From: JBPRGG01 sp051418075
GTDB lineage: Bacteria; Bacteroidota; Bacteroidia; Cytophagales; Cyclobacteriaceae
Assembly (NCBI GenBank): GCA_051418075.1
Contig: JBPRGG010000104.1
Coordinates: 7,955 to 71,954 of the forward strand
Length of the DNA stretch: 64,000 nt
Direction of reading: 5' to 3'
In this document: in pieces, positions 19,441 through 28,599 of the stretch
Layout of the letters: each line of letters starts with the position of its first letter
Position numbering within the stretch: position 1 is the first letter of the stretch
The notes under the pieces: model-generated
Database searches by the model: none
What the model saw: only the letters and a program-made list of their open reading frames with translations
Told to the model about the DNA's origin: nothing
Position numbers and translations under genes: made by a program

Positions 19441-20469
19441 ATGTATCGGATCATTCAAATTATCATTGTTTTATGGGTTATTACCGGTAATCTGGCACAG
19501 GCACAGGATCCACAATTCTCCCAGTTTTATGCCGCACCACTTTATTTAAATCCTGCATTTGCCGGCTCCTCCGGATTAGCCCGGGTGGGATTGAACTATC
19601 GAAATCAGTGGCCTTCACTCGATGCTAATTTTGTGACTTATTCTGCTTATTTTGATTATTTTTTCGAAGATTACAACAGTGGAGTAGGAGTATTATTATT
19701 AAGTGACCGGGAAGGTCTGGCTGGATTGCAATCACATAGTATCGGATTACAATATTCGTATCAGCTTAGATTAACTGATTATCTTACATTTCGACCTGGT
19801 TTTCAAGCAGCTGCAGTCATCAGGGATATCAATTTTAATGACCTGGTATTTGGCAGCCAAATAGATCCAACCCGGGGTTTTGATCCAACCTTGCCTTCCA
19901 ATGAGGCCGGTTTCAATAACAGCCTGTTCTTTATGGATCTGGCTGCTGGTGGATTGTTTTATTCCAAAGCATTTTGGTTTGGTGGAGCCGTTCATCATTT
20001 AACCGAGCCTAACCAGTCGTTTTCTGAAGACGGTGAAAGTCCTTTACCTATGAAAGTTTCTTTCCATGGAGGATACAGATTTCCTCTGCCAATGGAACGC
20101 AATACTAGTTTTCTTGGTACCATCAGAGAGGTAAGCCTGACCCCCACATTTCAATATAAATACCAGGGTCAGTTTGATCAATTGGATGTAGGTCTCTATT
20201 TTACCTATGAACCATTGGTAGTAGGAGCCTGGTACCGTGGGATCCCATTCAAAACATTAGAAGGTTTCCCTAACAATGAATCTGCCATTTTTCTGGTAGG
20301 TTTGAGCACCAACAACCTGAATATCGGTTACAGTTTCGATTATACAGTTTCAGAACTAGGTATCGCCTCAGGAGGCGCCCATGAGCTTTCCTTAAGGTAT
20401 GAGTTTTTCTTAGGTGATCCGCGTAAACCACCCAAAAATGTACGCAGGATACCTTGTCCCAAATTTTAG
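19441..20469 (+). CDS. PorP/SprF family T9SS outer-membrane protein
   Basis: The 342 residues have a signal peptide (cleavage near AQAQ). The N-terminal family signature is QDPQFSQFYAAPLYLNPAFAG (22-42), followed by an outer-membrane beta-barrel pattern with alternating strands. Members of this family pair with individual type B T9SS substrates (SprF with SprB in Flavobacterium johnsoniae). The divergent neighbour carries such a sorting domain, so it is the likely client; this is inferred from position. The end RKPPKNVRRIPCPKF is extra to the barrel. Confidence 0.92.
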   Translation: MYRIIQIIIVLWVITGNLAQAQDPQFSQFYAAPLYLNPAFAGSSGLARVGLNYRNQWPSLDANFVTYSAYFDYFFEDYNSGVGVLLLSDREGLAGLQSHSIGLQYSYQLRLTDYLTFRPGFQAAAVIRDINFNDLVFGSQIDPTRGFDPTLPSNEAGFNNSLFFMDLAAGGLFYSKAFWFGGAVHHLTEPNQSFSEDGESPLPMKVSFHGGYRFPLPMERNTSFLGTIREVSLTPTFQYKYQGQFDQLDVGLYFTYEPLVVGAWYRGIPFKTLEGFPNNESAIFLVGLSTNNLNIGYSFDYTVSELGIASGGAHELSLRYEFFLGDPRKPPKNVRRIPCPKF

Positions 20470-20518
20470 CTGGGAGATAAATCAAGCCACCCGATTTTAC
20501 AATCATAAAAAAGTACTG

Positions 20519-20526
20519 TAATTTTG
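20519..20526 (+). promoter_or_regulatory. Candidate -7 element for the M48 protease gene
   Basis: TAATTTTG matches the Bacteroidota TAnnTTTG element 14 bases before the ATG. This would give a very short leader, and no good -33 TTG is visible. Confidence 0.25.
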
Positions 20527-20539
20527 AGGCAAATTTTAA

Positions 20540-21784
20540 ATGATGCAGCCTGAAACTATCTTACTCATAATCCTGATTATAATTACTTTTGATTTCCTGC
20601 TCGAACAGGTTTTAGATTTTTTGAATCTGAAAAATCAGAAGCCAGAACTGCCGTCGGAATTAAAAGATATTTACAATGAAGAAAAGTACAAGCAATCAGT
20701 GGCTTATCACAAAACCCAAACCCGCTTTTCTTTTCTTACTGCTACTTTTAGTTTCCTGCTAGCTTTTGCATTACTAAGTTCAGGGTTTTTTGGCTGGTTG
20801 GACGAATGGTTAAGGTTATCTCTGAATCAGCCGGTATATCTGGCCCTGGCCTTTTTTGGTCTGCTGTTTATTGCCTCTGATATAATTAACACCCCTTTCC
20901 AGGTTTACAGCACGTTTGTTATTGAGGAAAAATTTGGATTTAATAAAACAACACCTAAAACTTTTGTTTTGGATAAGTTAAAGGGATACCTCCTCACCGC
21001 CATAGTGGGAGGTGTGATTTTAGGTGCCTTGCTTTACCTGATCATCTACATAGGCCAGGATTTTTGGATTTATTTCTGGATTGTGATTTCGCTGTTCATC
21101 TTATTTATAAATATGTTCTATACATCCCTGATTGTACCTTTGTTTAATAAACTCACTCCTTTAGAAGATGGGGAATTAAAGCAGGCTATAGAGGATTACA
21201 GCAGGAAAGTAAATTTTCCCCTGGATAATATTTTTGTAATAGACGGATCAAAAAGATCTTCCAAAGCCAATGCTTTTTTCTCCGGTATTGGCAAAAAGAA
21301 AAAAATTGTGCTTTATGACACACTGATCAATAACCATACGACCAGTGAATTGGTAGCAGTATTAGCACATGAAGTAGGACATTTCAAGAAAAAACATATT
21401 GTCTCTGGGTTTGTACTGTCCATCATTCAGACTGGTGTCATGCTTTTTATCATGTCATTAATGATCTTCAGTCCCGCCCTTTCCCAGGCTTTGGGAGCAG
21501 ATCAGATTGGCCTCCACCTGAACTTACTGGCTTTTGGCATTTTATATGCGCCTATTTCCAAAATAACCGGGATTCTACTCAATGTAATAAGCCGAAAAAA
21601 TGAATATGAGGCTGATGCATTTGCGACCCTCAGTTTTGATGGGTCTGCCTTGCAATTAGCACTTAAAAAATTATCTGTCAACAATTTAAGTAATTTATTA
21701 CCTCATCCATGGTATGTATTTTTTCATTATTCCCATCCTCCTCTTTTAAAACGACTTAAAGCCATTGATAAAAACAGGGTATAA
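20540..21784 (+). CDS. M48 family CAAX-protease-like zinc metallopeptidase
   Basis: The 414 residues match the Ste24/CAAX prenyl protease 1 size. Several membrane helices surround the active site. The zinc motif HEVGH is at 277-281 (VLAHEVGHFKKKH), and a third ligand is expected in NEYEADAFA (about 354-362). The conserved DGSKRSSKANAFFSG segment (about 234-248) is typical of the family. In bacteria such integral-membrane proteases probably act on membrane proteins or peptides; prenyl substrates are not expected. It sits between T9SS-related genes without clear functional linkage. Confidence 0.93.
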   Translation: MMQPETILLIILIIITFDFLLEQVLDFLNLKNQKPELPSELKDIYNEEKYKQSVAYHKTQTRFSFLTATFSFLLAFALLSSGFFGWLDEWLRLSLNQPVYLALAFFGLLFIASDIINTPFQVYSTFVIEEKFGFNKTTPKTFVLDKLKGYLLTAIVGGVILGALLYLIIYIGQDFWIYFWIVISLFILFINMFYTSLIVPLFNKLTPLEDGELKQAIEDYSRKVNFPLDNIFVIDGSKRSSKANAFFSGIGKKKKIVLYDTLINNHTTSELVAVLAHEVGHFKKKHIVSGFVLSIIQTGVMLFIMSLMIFSPALSQALGADQIGLHLNLLAFGILYAPISKITGILLNVISRKNEYEADAFATLSFDGSALQLALKKLSVNNLSNLLPHPWYVFFHYSHPPLLKRLKAIDKNRV

Positions 21785-21981
21785 ATCTGTTTTGCTAAAA
21801 CTGATAAACCCTTAATTATCAAATCTTTAGATTTAGTGAATAAGTTTGGCCTTGCGGCAAGTTCCGTAGTTTGACTGCCAGCATCTTCAGCAGAAAAAGC
21901 AAACTACATCATTTTAATTACCTGAAACACCATCAGTTAGCTTTAAATTAATGCATAATATTATCCTGTAAGTTTATGTCA

Positions 21982-21989
21982 TAAATTTG
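21982..21989 (+). promoter_or_regulatory. Candidate -7 element for the PorE-like gene
   Basis: TAAATTTG matches TAnnTTTG and lies about 53 bases before the start codon. The upstream -33 element is not convincing. Confidence 0.3.
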
Positions 21990-22042
21990 ATTTTCTATCA
22001 ATTTCTTATCTGCTAATATTGAAACAAAAAAGATAAAGATTG

Positions 22043-24391
22043 ATGGATATGAGAAAATTTGTAAGCTATTCTGTTTTTCTGGGGATTTTATGTGTTTTTT
22101 TCAGTCCTGCCTGGGCTCAGAATGAGAAAGATATTGAAAAAGCAGTATATAGAGCTGATAAGTTATTCAGGATTAGGAATTATACAGAGGCTTTAGCTGA
22201 GTATCAGGCAGCCATAAAGTTGGGTGATCAATCTCCTTTTACCCGCTATCGCATAGGAGAGTGTTATATCAATTTACCCAATACTGATGATCAGCTGAAA
22301 GCAGTTCCTCATTTTGAGTTTGCCCTTCAGCATAAAAATGAAAACATTCCGGATGACATATATTTCAAATTAGGCAAAGTATACCACAAAGACCTGGAGG
22401 TACAAAAAGCCATTGATGCCTATAATGAATACCTGAAAATACTGGATAAACGACACCCTCTTTATAAAGATGTTCAGCATGAACTTTCCATTTGCCAAAA
22501 TGCACTGACTTTACTCAATGAATATAAGAGCAATATAATCATTAGGAATTTAGGAGAAAAAATAAATACCGCATATACAGAATATAATCCTGTGGTTTCT
22601 GCCGATGCCTCTGTGATGGCTTTTACCCGTCTGAGTCCCAATGATAATAAGTCACTGGCAGGAGATATTATGGAGGAGATCTTTATTACCTACAAAAAAT
22701 CAAGAATGCAAGACTGGAACCAACCTGAATTGATCAATCTTGAAACTAAATTTAACCTGGGTACAGCCGGTATCTCACCGGATGGTGAAAATATGATCAT
22801 ATTCATCGGGGGAATAAATAATACAGGAAATCTTTATACCATAAAAAAAACAACTTCTGGCTGGTCTACTCCGGTAACATTAGGGCATAATATTAATTCA
22901 AATTATCTGGAAAGTACTGCCAGTATTACACCTGACGGTAAGACCATTTATTTTGCCAGCAACCGGCCCGGAGGATATGGGGGAATGGATATTTATGTAA
23001 TTCATAAAGATAACCAGGATAAGTGGGGTTATCCCAAGAATCTGGGCCCGGAGGTGAATTCAAAAGATAATGAAGACGCTCCTTTTATTCATCCCGATCA
23101 ACGAACCTTGTTTTTTACTTCAGACGGACATAATACCATGGGCGGAAAAGATATTTTTAAGACTGAACAAGAGAATTCTGGCTGGTCGGACCCTGTGAAT
23201 ATGGGATTTCCTATAAATACACCAGCCAATGATAATTATTTCACGCTTACTGCTGATGGTAGTAAAGGGTATTTTTCGTCAGACCGAAAAGGCGGCTTTG
23301 GTGGACAGGATATTTATTCTTTCGATATGCCGGAGGAAGATGCTAATATTCCTTTGACCATGGTAAAAGGACGTATTTTGGCTGGAGAAGACCTGCAACC
23401 TGTACCTACCCAAATTAAGGTCATTGACAACAACACATCTAAAAAAGTGGATTTTGTTTATAATCCCAATAAAGAAACTGGCAATTACCTGATTATATTT
23501 CCTCCAGGTAAAAATTATGACATGGTCATAGAATCAGAAGGTTACATGCCATACACCTTAAATGTCAATATACCCAATCAAAACTATTTTTATGAATTAT
23601 ATCAGGAAATTCATTTGAAACCCATAAAACATTTTGATGTTGTGGTTGGACAGGAAGTATCAGTAAAAAATATCTTTTTTGATACGGGACAGGAAATTAA
23701 AGTGGATGTAAGAAAAGCCAATGAAGCCATGTTGATCCAGAATGATAGCCTTGATCTGTTCGATTTAATGGATGCCATTATTTCCTCAACCGACTCTGTG
23801 GCCCTGGATTATTTGCTGGACCTGGCCTATAATACCAATCCACTGGACAATGTCAATTTTGATTCTTATGAAGACTCTGAAATGGAGTCAGCTAAGAGAG
23901 TATATTACTATGATGAAAGCGATACCACTACCCTGGAAATGCGTGAGATTGATGGAGAACTGATCTACTCTTTGCCTACGCTACATGTGACGGAAGAAAA
24001 TGAGAAAAGAAAGCAGAAAGAGGAAAAGGCAATAACATACAATGAGGATGTATTAGATCCGGTGTACAAAATATACTTTGATGCGGACAAGAGCGATTTG
24101 AAATCTTCCTATTTCTCTGTGCTGGATAAAATCATGACCAATTTGAACCAATATGAAGACCTGGGAATAGAAATATCCGGATTTGCCTCCTCTGATGGTG
24201 ATGCCGATTATAACCGGCGCCTTTCCAATCAACGAGCTATTGAAGTGCTGGATTATTTTAATCGCCGTGGTGTTGTTCGACGCAGAATCATGGCCAAAGG
24301 GTTTGGTGCCAGTCAAAATAAAGATAACAGTAAAGAAGAAAGCCGAAGGGTAGAAATACGAATGGTTGATCTCAATAAGTACAATTTATAG
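22043..24391 (+). CDS. PorE-like OmpA family protein (TPR, PD40 propeller, OmpA domain)
   Basis: About 782 residues with a Sec signal (cleavage near AWAQ). TPR-like helices cover about 30-150. WD40-like PD40 blades follow (about 180-430), recognisable by DGKTIYFASNRPGGYGGMDI and PDQRTLFFTSDG. A carboxypeptidase-regulatory-like beta domain comes next (about 440-530), and a C-terminal OmpA peptidoglycan-binding domain (about 665-782) includes YFDADKSDL and NRRLSNQRA. This order is that of PorE, which links the T9SS machinery to peptidoglycan, and of many related paralogues, so it may not be the true PorE. PorE is a lipoprotein; here no lipobox Cys is seen. I use the ATG at 22043; 22049 is also possible. 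Confidence 0.85.
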   Translation: MDMRKFVSYSVFLGILCVFFSPAWAQNEKDIEKAVYRADKLFRIRNYTEALAEYQAAIKLGDQSPFTRYRIGECYINLPNTDDQLKAVPHFEFALQHKNENIPDDIYFKLGKVYHKDLEVQKAIDAYNEYLKILDKRHPLYKDVQHELSICQNALTLLNEYKSNIIIRNLGEKINTAYTEYNPVVSADASVMAFTRLSPNDNKSLAGDIMEEIFITYKKSRMQDWNQPELINLETKFNLGTAGISPDGENMIIFIGGINNTGNLYTIKKTTSGWSTPVTLGHNINSNYLESTASITPDGKTIYFASNRPGGYGGMDIYVIHKDNQDKWGYPKNLGPEVNSKDNEDAPFIHPDQRTLFFTSDGHNTMGGKDIFKTEQENSGWSDPVNMGFPINTPANDNYFTLTADGSKGYFSSDRKGGFGGQDIYSFDMPEEDANIPLTMVKGRILAGEDLQPVPTQIKVIDNNTSKKVDFVYNPNKETGNYLIIFPPGKNYDMVIESEGYMPYTLNVNIPNQNYFYELYQEIHLKPIKHFDVVVGQEVSVKNIFFDTGQEIKVDVRKANEAMLIQNDSLDLFDLMDAIISSTDSVALDYLLDLAYNTNPLDNVNFDSYEDSEMESAKRVYYYDESDTTTLEMREIDGELIYSLPTLHVTEENEKRKQKEEKAITYNEDVLDPVYKIYFDADKSDLKSSYFSVLDKIMTNLNQYEDLGIEISGFASSDGDADYNRRLSNQRAIEVLDYFNRRGVVRRRIMAKGFGASQNKDNSKEESRRVEIRMVDLNKYNL

Positions 24392-24414
24392 ATAGGATTC
24401 ATTTATGTTTAGTT

Positions 24415-24447
24415 AAAAAAGGCCTTTTTTTTAGAGGCCTTTTTTAT
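24415..24447 (+). terminator. Intrinsic terminator after the PorE-like gene
   Basis: AAAAAAGGCC pairs with GGCCTTTTTT across an 11-base loop, about 24 bases after the stop codon. The T-run is on the right side, so it serves the PorE-like gene. Confidence 0.88.
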
Positions 24448-24532
24448 TAATTGCTGTTTTTCTGTCGAAGTGCAGCAGATTTTTTTATATTTATTGGTGA
24501 TTTTAAATTTTTTCAAACCATAAATTTTTTTT

Positions 24533-25531
24533 ATGAAGTTAATTAATTTACCTCACACTGATCTAAAAGTATCTGTGATGGCATTTGGTGCCTGGCCAAT
24601 AGCAGGCGGTTTTAATTGGGGGCCTCAGGATGAAAAGGACTCAATTGATACTCTACGGACTGCCTACGAAGCTGGTATCAATTTTTTTGATACGGCCAGA
24701 GGTTATGGAGATGGGAGATCAGAGCAATTGATTACCAAAGCTTTAGGCTCTGAAAGACAGAATATTATTCTTGCATCCAAAGCCTCTCCCAATGAGTTAT
24801 CTTATGATGACCTTATTAAAGCTTGTGAAGATCGTATTCAGGCACTGGATACGGACTATATTGATTTATTTCAGATTCACTGGCCAAACTGGGATATACC
24901 TGTTGCCGAATCAGTGGAAGCCTTGGAATTGTTAAAACAGCAGGGGAAGATCAGGGCTTATGGAATGTCTAATTTTGGTTCAAAGGATTTAAACGATGCT
25001 GTGAAGGCTGGTGCCAAGATTTCCAGTAACCAATTGCCTTACAATTTATTATGGAGGGCTATTGAGTATGAAGTGATACCGACTTGCCTGGAAAATGACG
25101 TACCAGTACTTTGTTACATGCCCATAATGCAGGGACTGCTAGCCGGAAAATTCAAATCCCCCAAACAAGTTCCTGAAGACAGAGCCCGCACCAGACATTT
25201 CTCCCGTCAATGGGGTCAGGTAAGGCATGGCGAGGAAGGACAGGAAGAACTGACATTTGAAACTATTGATAAGATCAGGCAGTTAGCAGATCAAGCAGGT
25301 GTTTCGATGGCAGACCTAAGCATGGCCTGGCTTTTGGCTCAGCCTGGTGTGGCCAGTTTAATTGTGGGAGCGCGTAACCCTGGTCAGGTCCAAAGGAATT
25401 TAAATGCTTTAAGTGTTCAACTTGACCCGGCAACCATCCATAAACTTAATGAGATTACTGCGCCTCTTAAGCAAAAATTAGGAAAGAACCCGGATATGTG
25501 GCAAGGAGGCAAGGATTCCAGGGTCAGGTAG
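24533..25531 (+). CDS. Aldo/keto reductase
   Basis: A 332-residue TIM-barrel NADPH-dependent reductase. The catalytic tetrad is visible as Asp53 (FFDTARGYG), Tyr58, Lys83 (ASKAS) and His116 (FQIHWPN). The C-terminal cofactor-binding segment is SLIVGARNPGQVQRNL (about 277-292). Members reduce or oxidise sugars, aldehydes and ketones; the substrate cannot be assigned. It converges with the efflux operon and stands alone behind a terminator. Confidence 0.93.
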   Translation: MKLINLPHTDLKVSVMAFGAWPIAGGFNWGPQDEKDSIDTLRTAYEAGINFFDTARGYGDGRSEQLITKALGSERQNIILASKASPNELSYDDLIKACEDRIQALDTDYIDLFQIHWPNWDIPVAESVEALELLKQQGKIRAYGMSNFGSKDLNDAVKAGAKISSNQLPYNLLWRAIEYEVIPTCLENDVPVLCYMPIMQGLLAGKFKSPKQVPEDRARTRHFSRQWGQVRHGEEGQEELTFETIDKIRQLADQAGVSMADLSMAWLLAQPGVASLIVGARNPGQVQRNLNALSVQLDPATIHKLNEITAPLKQKLGKNPDMWQGGKDSRVR

Positions 25532-25576
25532 TGAATAAAGATCAGGCAATCAAAAGCGAAAGCTATTATATTATTA

Positions 25577-26698
25577 TCAGCTACTGGTTTTCCGATAGTT
25601 GATTATAGCCAGGGTATTGATGATAATAGCATAAATACCAATATAAATGAACAGGTCCTTTACATCAGCAAATCCGCTGCCTTTAAGCATTACCATTCGC
25701 ATGAATTTAACAAAATAGGCGATAGGATTAAATCTGGTAAGAAATTGAGCCCATTCCGGCATGTTTTCTATGGGGGTAAACAAACCACTCATTAAAATGA
25801 AAATAACCATAAAAAACCAGCTCATAAACATGGCTTGTTGCTGCCGGTCAGATAAGGTGGATATGAACATTCCAATGCCCAGTATGGTGATGATGTAAAT
25901 AAAGGCAAATCCATATACCAGCATCAGACTCCCTTGAATGGGAACATCAAAAATCACCCAGCCCAGTAATAATCCCGCTGAAAGTTCAATCAAAGCCAGG
26001 AGCCAGAAAGGCATTAATTTGCCTATAATAAATTCATGTTTTTTGATGGTGGTAGCATTTAATTGTTCAATGGTACCAATTTCCTTCTCCCTGACAATAT
26101 TGATTCCGCTTAGAAACAAAGATATCATCGTAACCAATAGGACCAGAATTCCAGGTACCATAAAAACTTTGTAGTCCTGGTAGGGATTAAACCAATGCCT
26201 GAATTTTATGCCAATGCTGCTTTTTATGGCAGTTTTGGGAATATTTAAAGTTTCCAACCTGATCTCCTGGTTAAAATCGGCTATGATATTTTGCAGATAG
26301 GCATTGGCCAGTCCCGCTTTACTCGCGTTTATGGCATTGACCAGAAGCTGCAATGAAGCCTGATCTTCTTGAAAGAGGTTGGCTTCAAATTGGGCTGGAA
26401 TTACTAAAGCCACATCTACCAGATTCTTTTCCAGTTTTTCATATCCACTGGACACATTAAAAGACTGGCTGGCAAGTACAAAATAACTGGAGCCGTTCAA
26501 TTTACCCAATAATCTTTTGGAAGTGGCAGAATGATCATGGTCCACCACATGAATTTTGAGGTTGTCAATTTCAAAATTGGCGGCATAAGACAAAAGAAAC
26601 AGCTGAACCACAGGCATAACAAAAATGATGGGGATCATCAGCCGGTTCCTGAATATTTGGCGGAATTCTTTTTCAATGATGAATAATATCTTTCTCAT
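25577..26698 (-). CDS. ABC-2 type permease (YbhR-like), second of a pair
   Basis: The 373 residues have one N-terminal helix (about 20-40), a large periplasmic domain (about 45-180) and five helices in the C-terminal half. NIVREKEIGTIEQLNATTIKKHEF and FTPIENMPEWAQ are typical of ABC-2 (YhiD/YbhS/YbhR) permeases of drug-efflux systems. It is the last gene of the operon, five bases after the paralogous permease, with which it would form the heterodimeric membrane unit. Confidence 0.92.
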   Translation of the reverse strand: MRKILFIIEKEFRQIFRNRLMIPIIFVMPVVQLFLLSYAANFEIDNLKIHVVDHDHSATSKRLLGKLNGSSYFVLASQSFNVSSGYEKLEKNLVDVALVIPAQFEANLFQEDQASLQLLVNAINASKAGLANAYLQNIIADFNQEIRLETLNIPKTAIKSSIGIKFRHWFNPYQDYKVFMVPGILVLLVTMISLFLSGINIVREKEIGTIEQLNATTIKKHEFIIGKLMPFWLLALIELSAGLLLGWVIFDVPIQGSLMLVYGFAFIYIITILGIGMFISTLSDRQQQAMFMSWFFMVIFILMSGLFTPIENMPEWAQFLTRFNPIAYFVKFMRMVMLKGSGFADVKDLFIYIGIYAIIINTLAIINYRKTSS

Positions 26699-26703
26699 AA
26701 AAT

Positions 26704-27822
26704 TTATTCTAACCGGATGGAAAATTTTTTAACACTCAAGAGCAGGAAAAATATCGTGATACCCATTAGGATCAGGGTTTCTTTCCATACAATGGCTAAA
26801 CCAGATCCTTTCAGCATGATGTCTTTGATAATAATGATAAACCATTTGGCAGGTATGGCATGGCTGACATATTGTAATGGCCTGGGCATACTTTCTATGG
26901 GAAACACAAAGCCGGAGAGCAGAATGGTGGGAAGCATCAATCCCATCAGTGATATCAGTAAAGCGGTTTGCTGATTATTAGTGACGGTGGATATCAAAAT
27001 ACCCAGAGACAGACTGGTAATGATGAAAAGAAACAGTTCCAGCATAAGCAGAACCATATTTCCCGTAAGCGGCATATTGAAAACCACATAGCCAATATAA
27101 AGCACTGAAACGGCATTAAACAATGAAAGAAAGACATATGGAACGGCTTTACCTAAAATGATAATAACCGGTTGCAAGGGAGATACCAGCAATACCTCCA
27201 TATTGCCAAATTCTTTTTCCCGGGCAATGGTGATCGAAGTCATCATGGCTGAAACCAGCATCAGGATTACCGTGATCACGCCCGGCACAAAATAAAAAGC
27301 CCCTTCCAGACGTGGATTGTACAACATCCTGGTTTGGGTAGAAATCTGAAGGGGTAAACCTGCTGATAAATAGTGCTGATTTTGATAATCCCGAATAATA
27401 GCAGAGACATAACTGATCAATGTATTGGCGACATTGGGGTCAGTGGCATCAGCAATCAATTGCACAGCGGCTTCCTCCTTTTTCTCCAGCTTTTGCTCAA
27501 AGGCGTTTTCGAAAACGATCACCAGCTTTACCTCGCCTTTTTGAAATACCTGCTTTATTTGTTCCTGCCGCTGTAGCGCTTCTTCCAGCTTAAAATAATT
27601 GGAAGAAATGATTTTTTGGGTGATCAATTGAGTTGCTCTGTCATTTGAATGGTCCAGAATGGCAATTTTGGCATCTTTGATTTCATTGGTTATGGCAAAA
27701 CCAAACAGGATCACCAGGATCACAGGCATACCTAATAAAATAAATAATGTTCTGGTATCGCGCAGAATATGATAGAACTCTTTTTTTACAATACTTAAAA
27801 AGGTGCGAAATAAATATTTCAT
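26704..27822 (-). CDS. ABC-2 type permease (YbhS-like), first of a pair
   Basis: A 372-residue paralogue of the following permease with the same layout: N-terminal helix, periplasmic domain with two coiled segments, five C-terminal helices. The motifs IAREKEFGNMEVLLVSPLQ and VFPIESMPRPLQY are diagnostic. Its gene follows the second ATPase gene by 36 bases. It should pair with the other permease and two ATPases, exporting a hydrophobic compound handed over to the HlyD-like and TolC-like proteins. Confidence 0.92.
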   Translation of the reverse strand: MKYLFRTFLSIVKKEFYHILRDTRTLFILLGMPVILVILFGFAITNEIKDAKIAILDHSNDRATQLITQKIISSNYFKLEEALQRQEQIKQVFQKGEVKLVIVFENAFEQKLEKKEEAAVQLIADATDPNVANTLISYVSAIIRDYQNQHYLSAGLPLQISTQTRMLYNPRLEGAFYFVPGVITVILMLVSAMMTSITIAREKEFGNMEVLLVSPLQPVIIILGKAVPYVFLSLFNAVSVLYIGYVVFNMPLTGNMVLLMLELFLFIITSLSLGILISTVTNNQQTALLISLMGLMLPTILLSGFVFPIESMPRPLQYVSHAIPAKWFIIIIKDIMLKGSGLAIVWKETLILMGITIFFLLLSVKKFSIRLE

Positions 27823-27858
27823 GATTCAGTGCAAATTAGTAAGGTATAGCTAAACATT

Positions 27859-28599
27859 TCATCCACGGGCAATTTTCACAAAAACTTCATCCATAGATGA
27901 AACCTGGAAGCTTTCTTTAAGCTTACCAGTAGTATCAATTGCCACAATTCTACCAGACACCATCATGGAAATACGATGGCAATATTCCGCTTCTTCCATA
28001 TAGTGGGTGGTGATGAAAATGGTAGTACCACGATCAGCTGCTTCATAGATAAGTTCCCAGAATTGACGACGGGTGATGGGGTCTACCCCACTGGTAGGCT
28101 CATCCAGAAAAATGATTTTCGGATCATGAATGGCAGAAACTGAAAAAGCCAATTTCTGTTTCCAGCCCAGAGGAAGGCTATCAACCAGGGTTTTTCTCTC
28201 ATCAAAAAGACCCAGCCGCTTCATGAGCTGATCTCCTTTTTCTCTGATGCGGGCATTGGAAAGTCCGTAAATGCCTCCATAGAAACGGATGTTTTCTGCC
28301 ACGGTAAGGTCCTCGTACAAACTGAATTTCTGGCTCATATAGCCAATGTTCTGTTTGATTTTTTCTGCTTCTGAAAAAACATCATATCCCGCTACTTTTG
28401 CCTTGCCACCGCTGGGACTTAATAAGCCACTTAGCAATTTGATGGCTGTGGTCTTTCCCGCCCCATTCGCACCCAGGAAGCCAAAAATCTCCCCTTTCTT
28501 TACGGAAAAGCTAATATGATCCACCGCAGTAAACGATCCGAATTTGCGGGTTAGCTGATCAGCTTCTATAACATGTTCTTCATGCATGGCCTGCTTCAT
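27859..28599 (-). CDS. ABC transporter ATP-binding protein (second ATPase)
   Basis: A 246-residue nucleotide-binding domain. Walker A is GANGAGKT (about 43-50), Q-loop MSQKFSLYEDL, Walker B KIIFLDEPTSGVDP and H-loop FITTHYM. The ABC signature is DSLPLGWKQKLAFS, which lacks the canonical LSGGQ and suggests a non-equivalent ATP site. Its start overlaps the preceding ATPase gene by 20 bases, so translation is probably coupled; an internal ATG four codons in (MHEEHV) is an alternative start. Confidence 0.92.
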   Translation of the reverse strand: MKQAMHEEHVIEADQLTRKFGSFTAVDHISFSVKKGEIFGFLGANGAGKTTAIKLLSGLLSPSGGKAKVAGYDVFSEAEKIKQNIGYMSQKFSLYEDLTVAENIRFYGGIYGLSNARIREKGDQLMKRLGLFDERKTLVDSLPLGWKQKLAFSVSAIHDPKIIFLDEPTSGVDPITRRQFWELIYEAADRGTTIFITTHYMEEAEYCHRISMMVSGRIVAIDTTGKLKESFQVSSMDEVFVKIARG

